Assembly (NCBI GenBank): GCA_033851545.1
Contig: JAWWOO010000041.1
Location: 62,001-126,000 of the forward strand
DNA: 64,000 bases
Reading direction: 5' to 3'
Source of the DNA: JAWWOL01 sp033851545
GTDB taxonomy: Bacteria; Actinomycetota; Actinomycetes; JAWWOL01
Part shown: piece by piece, positions 16,738 through 25,060 of the stretch
Layout of the letters: each line of letters starts with the position of its first letter
How positions within the stretch are numbered: the first letter of the stretch is position 1
Position numbers and translations under genes: made by a program
Notes under the pieces: generated by a model
What the model was told of the DNA's origin: nothing
Databases searched by the model: none
Seen by the model: only the letters and a program-made list of their open reading frames with translations

Positions 16738-17213
16738 GCGGTCTCGAGCAGCTGTTGCGCGACGCGATGATCGAGCACACCGAGCTGGTGCCGGGTCCGC
16801 GCGCCGGACTGGCGCAGGTGGCCCTGCGGCACGGCAACCGGGCACGCCGTTTGCAGGTGGCCGCCGTCAGCGGGACGGCGGTGGCCGCAGTGGCGGTCGG
16901 CGGAGTGGCATCGGCGGGACTCCGGTCCAGTCCCCGTCCCACCGGGGTTGGCGGGGGCGTGGCCTCCTCTGGCGCCACCCCGGTGGCCGTACGCCCGGTG
17001 CCGCCCGCGGTGGGCGCCACCCCGGTGCCCGTACGCGCGGTGCCGCCCGCGGTGGGCGCCACCCCGGTGGCCGTACGCCCGGTGCCGCCCGCGGTGGGCG
17101 CCACGCCGGTGGCCGTACGCCCCGTGCCCGCCACGCCGAGGCCGGCGGCCGCCAACCCGAACCCGCCCTCCGCCTATCCGGTGCCGGCTCCGAGCGCCGC
17201 GCCGACCGGATAG
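16734..17213 (+). CDS. Small single-pass membrane protein with 14-residue repeats, sigma-factor partner, 159 aa
   Basis: I do not recognise a named family. A short N-terminal part (1-38, acidic then basic RHGNRARRL) leads into one transmembrane helix (about 40-62). The outer part is low-complexity and includes nearly four copies of GATPVAVRPVPPAV. It is translationally coupled to the ECF sigma gene, so it may be a membrane-anchored modulator, although no zinc-binding anti-sigma motif is visible. The same layout (N-terminal stub, basic patch, one helix, outer tail) occurs in the partner of the other ECF factor at 45235-46023. Confidence 0.7.
   Translation: MSGLEQLLRDAMIEHTELVPGPRAGLAQVALRHGNRARRLQVAAVSGTAVAAVAVGGVASAGLRSSPRPTGVGGGVASSGATPVAVRPVPPAVGATPVPVRAVPPAVGATPVAVRPVPPAVGATPVAVRPVPATPRPAAANPNPPSAYPVPAPSAAPTG
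16971..17132 (+). repeat. 42-bp tandem repeat, about 3.9 copies, in frame
   Basis: Units at 16971-17012, 17013-17054, 17055-17096 and a partial 17097-17132. Copies are near identical and encode GATPVAVRPVPPAV. Such repeats can gain or lose units by slippage without breaking the frame. Confidence 0.9.
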
Positions 17214-17221
17214 GCCCCCGC

Positions 17222-17686
17222 TCAGGGAACGACGGTCACTGGCCAGAGCCCTGCCCGTACCAGCCGCACTGCCAGTGAACCGACCAGCCGGTGCCCCGCT
17301 GACTCCGAGGCGCCGATGACCACCGTGTCCGCGCGCACCTCCTTGGCGATCCGGGTGATCTCGTTGTACGGGTCACCCTCGGCGGTCAGGAACTCGAAGG
17401 GCGGCATGTTCATCAGCTTGGCGGATTCGTAAGCCTGCTGACGCAGCTGCTCCCCGTACTCCCTGGCGGACACGGCGATCGCCGCGGCCGAGCCAGGGGC
17501 GAGCCCGGCCAGACCGCCCATCGCGCCCGCACCGGCGACGTAGACCACGACCAGGCGGGACCCTTGACGCCGGGCCAGTCCCGCCGCGTAGGCGGCTGCC
17601 CGCAGGGACGTCCGGCTGCCGTCGACGCCGGTCAGCACGACCATCGGCCCGTCGGTCCCCAGCTCGAATCGGCTCACGTCGCACAT
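17222..17686 (-). CDS. Universal stress protein (UspA) family, 154 aa
   Basis: Single Usp domain: VVLTGVDGSRTSLRAAAYA at the start, a central DPYNEITRIAKEVRADTVVIGA and the C-terminal nucleotide segment GASESAGHRLVGSLAVRLV ending in WPVTVVP. The ATP-binding G-x2-G-x9-G pattern is only partly kept, so nucleotide binding is uncertain. ATG at 17686 is chosen; a GTG at 17677 has a better-placed GGCAGG, and a further ATG at 17731 exists. It is convergent with the ECF/membrane-protein pair. Confidence 0.8.
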   Translation of the reverse strand: MCDVSRFELGTDGPMVVLTGVDGSRTSLRAAAYAAGLARRQGSRLVVVYVAGAGAMGGLAGLAPGSAAAIAVSAREYGEQLRQQAYESAKLMNMPPFEFLTAEGDPYNEITRIAKEVRADTVVIGASESAGHRLVGSLAVRLVRAGLWPVTVVP

Positions 17687-17828
17687 CCTGCCGTACGACC
17701 CTGGCTCACGGCTGGTCCCGTTCACGGACATGGACGGCGCGTCGGTGCTGCCTTCTGCGCACTAGTGCGTGATCCGTAGTACCGTGCACCACGTCACATC
17801 GGCGAATCGGGAAATCAGGTGGTGCCGC

Positions 17829-18161
17829 GTGGATACGACCCAGCTGCTCAAGGGCGTGCTCGACCTGGCGGTGCTCGCCGTGGTCGCCGAGCGGGACGGC
17901 TACGGCTACGACGTCGTACGCCGGCTGCGCGAGGCTGGTCTCGAGGACGTGGGCGATGCCTCGGTGTACGGGACGCTGCGCCGGCTGTTCCAGGCCGGTG
18001 CGCTGACCTCGTACGTGGTGCCGTCCGACGAAGGGCCGCACCGCAAGTACTACGGGCTCAACGACGCCGGCCGCACGTTGCTCGAGCGCTCGACCAAGAC
18101 CTGGACGGCGTTCGCGGAGACCTTGGACGCCCTGCTGAAGACGGAGGGGACAGCAGCATGA
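17829..18161 (+). CDS. PadR-family transcriptional regulator, 110 aa
   Basis: Short PadR winged helix: LLKGVLDLAVLAVVAERDGYGYDV, then DASVYGTLRRLFQAGALTSY and a C-terminal dimerisation helix. GTG start. Its stop overlaps the next gene (ATGA), a HAAS-domain membrane protein; PadR-HAAS pairs are common, with the PadR protein regulating its own operon in response to envelope signals. Confidence 0.88.
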   Translation: MDTTQLLKGVLDLAVLAVVAERDGYGYDVVRRLREAGLEDVGDASVYGTLRRLFQAGALTSYVVPSDEGPHRKYYGLNDAGRTLLERSTKTWTAFAETLDALLKTEGTAA

Positions 18162-19345
18162 CCGACACCGTGACCGAGAGCTCCGAGGTGGTCGGCTATC
18201 TCGCCGCGATCCGGGAAGCGCTCGCCGACCTGCCCGCCGGCGACCGCGACGACCTGATCGAGGACCTCGAGGCGCACCTGCACGAGGTCCTCGCCGAGTC
18301 CGATGGCGCGACGCTCGAGGCGAGCCTCGGCTCCCCGACCGCGTACGCGGCCGAGCTGCGCGCTTCAGCGGGACTGGATCCGGCGCCCGACGGTGACGTT
18401 CGGTGGCTGCGCCGGGTGGAGCGACGGGTCTCGACGTCGCCGTTGTGGCACGCCCTCGGTTGCGCGTTCGAGCAGCCGTGGGCCCGTGACGTGCGTGCGT
18501 TCCTCCCGACCTTGCGCCCGGGCTGGTGGGTGCTCCGCGGCTGGCTCGCCCTGTTCGTGCTGGTCGTCTGGCTGCACGGCGGCGACCTGGCCCCGTACAC
18601 CACCTACCTGGTCCTGCCGACCTACCACGGTCACTGGCTGATCGGCTTGGCCGCAGTGGTCGGCGCCATCGCGGGGTCAGTGTGGCTCGGTCTGCGCACG
18701 GCCGCGCTACCGAGATGGCTCCGGAGGAGTGTCCTTGTTGCGGACATGGTCGTGGTCCTCTACGCCATCGGCATGTACGGGCCCTTGCAGAACGTCGCGC
18801 AGGGCTTCGGCACCCCCAGTCGGCCGATCTACCTGGTGCCGACCGCGGCCCCGGCTCGCTACCACGGCATCACCGTCGACGGTCGGCATCCGCTCAACAT
18901 CTACCCGTACGACGCCCAGGGCCACCTGCTCACCAACGTCCGCCTCTACGACGATCGCGGGCGCCCGATCGAGGGACTTCCGGGAACCGACCAGCACGGC
19001 CAGAAGCTGGTGCGGGTCTTGCCCAGCGACGCTGCGGGTGCCGTGGTGAGCAACGAGTACCCGCAGCGGGTGGCCGCTGCGCCGTTGGAGCAGCTGCTGA
19101 CCTGGACCCGGGCGACCGGCGTATTGCCCACCGTCGGGCCGAGTGCCGAGGCCGCCTTCGCCGTCGCGACCCCGATGCCGACGCCGACGGTGTTCGTACC
19201 GCCAATGGCGGGAGCGGCACTGACCGCCACACCGCAGGCTACTGCCGTCACTCCGCCGCCCTCACTGACGCCGGCCGCCAAGACCTCCGGGCCGGCCAAG
19301 GTCACGGCGCCCGCCAAGGCCAAGCCGAGGCCCACTTCTTCCTGA
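18158..19345 (+). CDS. HAAS-domain membrane protein paired with PadR, 395 aa
   Basis: Residues about 10-70 are a HAAS-type helical signalling domain (YLAAIREALADLPAGDRDDL, EDLEAHLHEVLAES, LGSPTAYAAEL). Three hydrophobic segments follow: WVLRGWLALFVLVVWLHGG, LIGLAAVVGAIAGSVWLGL and VLVADMVVVLYAIGMYG. After them comes an outer domain of about 130 residues and an Ala/Pro/Thr/Lys-rich tail. Role: probable membrane sensor or effector working with the PadR repressor; the outer domain is not recognised. A strong hairpin lies 23 bp after the stop. Confidence 0.78.
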   Translation: MTDTVTESSEVVGYLAAIREALADLPAGDRDDLIEDLEAHLHEVLAESDGATLEASLGSPTAYAAELRASAGLDPAPDGDVRWLRRVERRVSTSPLWHALGCAFEQPWARDVRAFLPTLRPGWWVLRGWLALFVLVVWLHGGDLAPYTTYLVLPTYHGHWLIGLAAVVGAIAGSVWLGLRTAALPRWLRRSVLVADMVVVLYAIGMYGPLQNVAQGFGTPSRPIYLVPTAAPARYHGITVDGRHPLNIYPYDAQGHLLTNVRLYDDRGRPIEGLPGTDQHGQKLVRVLPSDAAGAVVSNEYPQRVAAAPLEQLLTWTRATGVLPTVGPSAEAAFAVATPMPTPTVFVPPMAGAALTATPQATAVTPPPSLTPAAKTSGPAKVTAPAKAKPRPTSS

Positions 19346-19367
19346 GGTCTGGGCACCTGGATCTTTC

Positions 19368-19407
19368 GTGGAGGATCACCCGCGTGCCCACACGGGTGAT
19401 CCTCCAC
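19368..19407. terminator. Hairpin after the PadR-HAAS operon
   Basis: 15-bp perfect stem (GTGGAGGATCACCCG and its complement) with a 10-nt loop. No T-tract follows (CAAATAG). Probable factor-independent or RNA-stabilising stem of the kind seen at 45180-45222 and 56125-56172. Confidence 0.65.
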
Positions 19408-19454
19408 AAATAGGGCTGGACGATGATCACGCGGCTGATGGCTCGGCAAGCTGC

Positions 19455-19489
19455 GCGACTCGCCGCACGACACGCCACAACTCGCGCCA
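19455..19489 (-). repeat. Dispersed intergenic repeat, copy 1
   Basis: Read on the minus strand it is TGGCGCGAG-TTG-TGGCGTGTC-GTG-CGGCGAGTC-GC. It matches 29 of 35 bases of 44189-44223. The unit is built of degenerate 12-bp repeats. It lies in the 228-bp gap before the ABC ATPase, which otherwise shows only a weak TTGACG (19562-19567). Confidence 0.6.
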
Positions 19490-19635
19490 CCTGGTGAAGG
19501 AACGGGGGCTGGGCGACAGCGCGCGGGAGGTGTGACGAAGTCCACGCGAGACAAAACCGCGTTGACGTGCAAAAGTGTGAACTCCCTCACTCGGATCGTC
19601 CGGCACGTTCCTGCCGGTGAAGGAGCTGGTAACGC

Positions 19636-20727
<1,092 letters not shown>

Positions 20728-20771
20728 CCCACCCCCAGCGGCAGGTTGCCAGCGACGGGAGTGACAATGGG

Positions 20772-20810
20772 ACCGGTCGGCGCCACCAGGCGCCGGCCGG
20801 TTTCCCCTTT
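20772..20810 (+). terminator. Rho-independent terminator after the ABC ATPase gene
   Basis: 13-bp stem (ACCGGTCGGCGCC / GGCGCCGGCCGGT, one G-T pair) with ACCA loop, followed by TTTCCCCTTT. It is the only classical stem plus T-rich tail in this part of the window. Confidence 0.85.
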
Positions 20811-20848
20811 CCGGGAGCCCTACTCCTTCGCCGTTGAGGGTCAGCTTC

Positions 20849-21406
20849 GTGTCGCTCGCCACCCGCCGACTCCGTACCGCCATGGTCTCGGTGTGTCTGC
20901 TGGCGCTGTCAGCCTGCTCCGGCGCCACTACGGCCACCGGCTCGGGGCCGGTCAGTTTTGCCCCGGACGCCCGCCCGGCCGCTCCCGACCTGACCGGTAC
21001 GACCGTCATGAAGGATGACCGCTTCTCCCTCGCCGCTCACCTGGGCCAGGTCGTCGTCGTCAACTACTGGGCGTCCTGGTGCGACCCCTGCCGTGAAGAG
21101 GCGCCGGCGTTGCAGCAGGTCTGGGAAGACTTCAGCCCCAAGGGCGTCACGTTCATCGGGGTCAGCTTCCACGGGGACAGCAAGAGCGCGGCCCAGGCCT
21201 TCCTCAGGGGCCACAACGTCCCGTACGACAGCTTGTCGGACCCGGACAGCAAGACCGTGCTGGCCTTCCGGAACAAGGTGACGATCGCCGCGCCGCCGCT
21301 GACCCTCGTCATCGACAAGCACGGCCGGATCGCCGACGTGATCGACGGCGCCGTGGTCTACAGCCAGCTGCGGGACAAGATCGCGGAAGAGCAGGCAGCA
21401 GCATGA
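20849..21406 (+). CDS. resA: ResA-like lipoprotein thiol-disulfide oxidoreductase for cytochrome c maturation, 185 aa
   Basis: TlpA/ResA-type thioredoxin: signal peptide with lipobox LSAC (Cys23), redox motif WCDPC (C78, C81) and cis-Pro segment APPLTLVID. It reduces apocytochrome c haem-binding cysteines outside the membrane, using electrons from CcdA. GTG at 20849 is preferred for the GAGGG upstream; a TTG at 20834 is possible. The stop overlaps ccdA. Confidence 0.92.
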   Translation: MSLATRRLRTAMVSVCLLALSACSGATTATGSGPVSFAPDARPAAPDLTGTTVMKDDRFSLAAHLGQVVVVNYWASWCDPCREEAPALQQVWEDFSPKGVTFIGVSFHGDSKSAAQAFLRGHNVPYDSLSDPDSKTVLAFRNKVTIAAPPLTLVIDKHGRIADVIDGAVVYSQLRDKIAEEQAAA

Positions 21407-22173
21407 TGGTGCTGGCGAGCTCGATCGGCACCAGCTTCGGTCACACGGTGACCAGCGGGTCGATGCTGCTCGCGCTGCCGGTCGCCGCGATCGCCGGCCT
21501 GGTCTCGTTCGCCTCACCGTGCGTGCTGCCACTGGTGCCCGGCTACCTCTCGTACGTGACCGGCATGTCCGGCGCCGATCTGACGGATGACGGAAAGCAC
21601 CGTGGCCGGATGCTGGCGGGCAGCGTGCTTTTCGTCCTCGGCTTCACGGTCGTCTTCGTGCTCGAGGGGGCGCTGTTCAACAACCTGACCATCGGTCTGT
21701 CCGGCAACGTCGCCGTCACCCGCGTCCTCGGAGCGCTCACCGTCCTTCTGGGCCTGGCGTTCCTCGGTTACCTGCCGTTCTTCTCCCGCGAGGTGCGTGT
21801 GCACCGCCTTCCCAAGGCGGGCATCGCCGGTGCGCCGCTGCTCGGGTTCGTCTTCGGTCTCGGCTGGGCGCCATGCGTGGGTCCGACGCTCAGCGCTGTC
21901 CTGGCGCTCGCGTACGCGGGCCATTCCGGCCAGGTGCGCAGCGCCGTACTCGTCTTCGCCTACTGCCTCGGCCTCGGCATCCCCTTCGTGGCCGTCGCCC
22001 TCGGCCTCGAGCGGGCTCTCGGCGCGATGGCCTTCATGCGCCGGCACTCCCAGGCCATCATGCGCTTCGGTGGCGCGCTGCTGATCGTCGTGGGCCTCAT
22101 GCTGGTCACCGGCTGGTGGGGCTCGCTGGTGGCGACGATGCAGCAGCACTTCCCGACGACCGGCACGATCTGA
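21403..22173 (+). CDS. ccdA: CcdA-type transmembrane electron carrier, 256 aa
   Basis: DsbD/CcdA membrane core with about six helices. The two redox cysteines are C40 in FASPCVLPLVPGYLS and C158 in GWAPCVGPTLS, each next to Pro as in the family. It passes reducing power from thioredoxin across the membrane to ResA. ATG overlaps the resA stop, and one base separates its stop from resB. Confidence 0.95.
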   Translation: MMVLASSIGTSFGHTVTSGSMLLALPVAAIAGLVSFASPCVLPLVPGYLSYVTGMSGADLTDDGKHRGRMLAGSVLFVLGFTVVFVLEGALFNNLTIGLSGNVAVTRVLGALTVLLGLAFLGYLPFFSREVRVHRLPKAGIAGAPLLGFVFGLGWAPCVGPTLSAVLALAYAGHSGQVRSAVLVFAYCLGLGIPFVAVALGLERALGAMAFMRRHSQAIMRFGGALLIVVGLMLVTGWWGSLVATMQQHFPTTGTI

Positions 22174-22174
22174 G

Positions 22175-23794
22175 ATGACCGAGACCACCGAGCGACCCGA
22201 CCCGACCGACACCGCCGCCCGCGCCGCACTCACCACCAAGCCGGTCGACGTCCGCCGCTCGACCCCAGCCCGATCCCCGCTGCAGCACGTCCGCTCCGGC
22301 TGGCGTCGGCTCACGTCGATGCGCACCGCGCTGCAACTGCTGTTCCTGCTCGCGCTCGGCGCCGTGCCCGGATCGATCCTGCCCCAGCACGGGCAGCAGG
22401 ACGCCTTGGTCACCACGTTCATCAATACCCACTGGTACGGACCATTGTTCGACCGGCTCTCGCTGTTCGACGTCTTCGCCGCGCCCTGGTTCGCCGCGAT
22501 CTACCTGCTGCTGTTCGTGTCGCTGATCGGCTGCCTCATGCCGCGGATCCGGTTGCACTTCCGGGCTATGCGCACGCCGCCGCCTGCGCCCCCGCGGCAC
22601 TTCGCCAAGCTGCCCCGCTCGACCACCTGGCAGGCGGACACCACCCCAGCCGCGACCTTGGACATCGTAGGAAAAGCCTTGCGGCGTAAGGGATGGCGTG
22701 TCCTCGTACGCGACGAGGGGCTGTCGGCCGAGCGTGGTTACCTGCGCGAGACCGGCAACCTGATCTTCCACATCTCGCTGGTGCTGCTGCTGGCCGGCGT
22801 CGCAATGGGCGGATTGTTCGGCTACAAGGGCGAGATCATCCGGACACCCGGCGTCGGCTGGGCCAACCTGCTGGGCCAGTACGACGAGCAGAGCACCGGC
22901 CGCGCGTTCCGGCAGTCCGAGCTCGCGCCGTTCAGCGTCACGTTCGACTCGTTCAAGGCGGTCTACCTGCCGACCGGCGAGCCCAAGACGTACGACGCCT
23001 ACGTCACGTACACGACCCATCCCGGCGCCACGCCGCAGAAATACGACATCCGCGAGAATCACCCACTGGTGATCGGCGGGTCGTGGTTCACCGGCGGCAC
23101 CAAGGTCTACCTCGGCGGCCACGGCTATGCGCCGCACCTGAGGATCACCGACCCGCAGGGCAACGTGGTCTCCGACGACGACGACGTCTTCCTGCCGACG
23201 GAGACGACGAACTACCTGTCCGAGGGCTACGTCAAGGTCACCAACATCGCGGACAAGAAGCAGTGGTTCGCCATCCACGGCGTCTTCACCCCCACCAAGG
23301 CCAAAGGCGTGCAGGGCCAGATCATCTCCGGCTTCCCCGCCGCCAACGACCCCGAGCTGCTGGTCAACGCGCTGTCCGGCGACCCCTCGGCACCCTCGGT
23401 CTACGACGTGCCGGCCGGAATGCAGCAGCTGCTCGGCGCCGACAAGTCGACCACGGCCGGCCTGCGGGTCGGCGACTCCTGGAAGCTGGCCAACGGCTAC
23501 ACCGTGACGTTCACCGGCATCACCCAATTCGCCAACTTCCAGATCACCGACGACCCCGGCAAGGAGCTCGCGCTGGTCGCCGCGATCCTCATCGTCGTCG
23601 GGCTGATCCTCTCGCTGCGGGTCCGGCGCCGCAGGTTCTGGGTGCGCGCAAGGCTCCAGGACGGCGGGCGTACCGTGATCGAAGCAGGTGGCCTCGCCCG
23701 TACCGACCCTGAACAGTTCGCCGAGGAGTTCGCGGCGCTGGTCGAACGGCTGAGGCCGCTGACCGGCGCGACTGGCCCGATAGTGGAGGAGTGA
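22175..23794 (+). CDS. resB: Cytochrome c biogenesis protein ResB (Ccs1), 539 aa
   Basis: One half of the system II haem-lyase/export complex. Hydrophobic helices lie at about 50-66, 100-122 and 192-212; a large outer domain spans about 215-465, and a last helix (LALVAAILIVVGLILSL) follows. The RxxGNLIFHISLVLLL segment carries the conserved His. Works with CcsA encoded next. The first 35 residues are a polar extension. Confidence 0.94.
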   Translation: MTETTERPDPTDTAARAALTTKPVDVRRSTPARSPLQHVRSGWRRLTSMRTALQLLFLLALGAVPGSILPQHGQQDALVTTFINTHWYGPLFDRLSLFDVFAAPWFAAIYLLLFVSLIGCLMPRIRLHFRAMRTPPPAPPRHFAKLPRSTTWQADTTPAATLDIVGKALRRKGWRVLVRDEGLSAERGYLRETGNLIFHISLVLLLAGVAMGGLFGYKGEIIRTPGVGWANLLGQYDEQSTGRAFRQSELAPFSVTFDSFKAVYLPTGEPKTYDAYVTYTTHPGATPQKYDIRENHPLVIGGSWFTGGTKVYLGGHGYAPHLRITDPQGNVVSDDDDVFLPTETTNYLSEGYVKVTNIADKKQWFAIHGVFTPTKAKGVQGQIISGFPAANDPELLVNALSGDPSAPSVYDVPAGMQQLLGADKSTTAGLRVGDSWKLANGYTVTFTGITQFANFQITDDPGKELALVAAILIVVGLILSLRVRRRRFWVRARLQDGGRTVIEAGGLARTDPEQFAEEFAALVERLRPLTGATGPIVEE

Positions 23795-24840
23795 GAGTGC
23801 CGCACCCGAGCCTCGCGCACGCGTCCGACCTGTTGTTCCGGATCACCCTCGCCCTCTACGCAATGGCCATGCTGGCCTATGTCGCCGAGCTCGCTTTTGC
23901 CCGTCGTGGCCTGATCCGGTCGCGCGAGGCGGTGCCGGCAGCCGTGGCCGTGCCCGAGGAGCGTGCGCTCGTCGGCGCCGGTGCTCCGGTCGGCGGGGGG
24001 CCGCTGCCGCCGGCGCCGGTCGACCGGAGCGCTGGACCCTCGTCGTCGCGACGGCTCACGTTCGGCCTGCTCGCCGTCGGCCTGGTCGGTGCCGGCTGGC
24101 TCGTGCACGCCGCCGAGGTGATCACCAGGGGCATCGGGGTCATGCGGGTGCCGTGGGGCAACATGTACGAGTTCAGCTCGGCGATCTGCCTGGTCGTGGT
24201 CGGGGCATTCGTCGTGCTGAATGTCCAGCGGCGGGCCACCAACCTCGGCGTGTTCGTGATGGTGCCGGTCGTCCTCTACCTCGGCCTTGCGGGGACCGTC
24301 CTCTACGCCCGCGCCGAACCACTGCAGCCGGTGCTCAACTCGTACTGGCTGGTCATTCACGTCGCCGCGGCCATCATCGCGACGGGGACGCTGATGCTTT
24401 CTGGCGTGGTCAGCTCTGTCCACCTGGGCCGGCGTCGCTACGAGCGGCTGGTCACGGCGGGCAAGGCGCCGGGCTTCTCGGCTCTCACCCGCATGCTGCC
24501 GGACGCGCGCACGCTGGACCGGGTCGAGTACCGGATCATCGCGTTCGGCTTCCCGATCTGGACCTTCGCCGTCATCGCCGGCGCGATCTGGGCCGAGGCG
24601 GCCTGGGGCCACTACTGGCAGTGGGATCCCAAGGAGACCTGGGCCCTGATCAGCTGGATCGTCTACGCGGCCTACCTGCACGCCCGCTCGACACCGGGCC
24701 TGCGCAAGTGGGCGGCGCACATCTCGTCCCTGGCCTTCGCGACGATGATCTTCAACTACTACGTGGTCAACCTGCTCATCGTCGGCAAGCACTCGTACGC
24801 CGGCGTCAAGGTTGCCAGCGCCCTGTCGGCCTTGCACTGA
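23791..24840 (+). CDS. ccsA: Cytochrome c biogenesis protein CcsA/CcsB (haem handling), 349 aa
   Basis: The Trp-rich WWD-type haem motif reads WGHYWQWDPKETWALISW. Conserved His occur in VIHVAAAIIATG, YLHARSTPG and the final GKHSYAG. Eight or so membrane helices, with a variable Pro-rich cytoplasmic loop at about 45-90. GTG overlaps the resB stop; a second GTG two codons later is equally possible. Last gene of the resA-ccdA-resB-ccsA operon. Confidence 0.95.
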   Translation: MRVPHPSLAHASDLLFRITLALYAMAMLAYVAELAFARRGLIRSREAVPAAVAVPEERALVGAGAPVGGGPLPPAPVDRSAGPSSSRRLTFGLLAVGLVGAGWLVHAAEVITRGIGVMRVPWGNMYEFSSAICLVVVGAFVVLNVQRRATNLGVFVMVPVVLYLGLAGTVLYARAEPLQPVLNSYWLVIHVAAAIIATGTLMLSGVVSSVHLGRRRYERLVTAGKAPGFSALTRMLPDARTLDRVEYRIIAFGFPIWTFAVIAGAIWAEAAWGHYWQWDPKETWALISWIVYAAYLHARSTPGLRKWAAHISSLAFATMIFNYYVVNLLIVGKHSYAGVKVASALSALH

Positions 24841-24939
24841 GCTCAGCGGCCGCATCGCCGCCCTGCGAGCGGATCACTTTTGGATCTGGCCGCTGGCCGC
24901 AGGATCTCTTTGCCAACGACGGGGAGGCGTGACTTCCTC

Positions 24940-24959
24940 TCGTAACGGGAGTTTTACGA
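24940..24959. promoter_or_regulatory. Inverted repeat TCGTAA-N8-TTACGA upstream of the secreted protease
   Basis: 6-bp perfect arms around 8 bases, 102 bp before the protease ATG, in the 220-bp gap after ccsA. Possible operator; the cognate regulator is unknown. An AT-richer stretch that could hold a promoter follows (about 24954-25000). Confidence 0.35.
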
Positions 24960-25060
24960 AGTATGGGTGTTTACTCCCCTTTTGCTGTGCCATTCTGACG
25001 CGCAGCCCGCCGATGGCGGCGTCGCCTTCGGGCTCGCGGGCCCAGCCGAAAGGATCAACG

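Noticed and set aside
17097..17132. Tandem repeats as a CRISPR array
   Set aside because: Units are contiguous with no spacers, in frame inside a coding region, and no cas genes are present.
19575..19592. Third Rex site upstream of the MsiK-like gene
   Set aside because: Only TGTGAA and TCAC are kept, about 10 of 14 consensus bases, with the outer AA lost; not above chance for an AT-richer gap.
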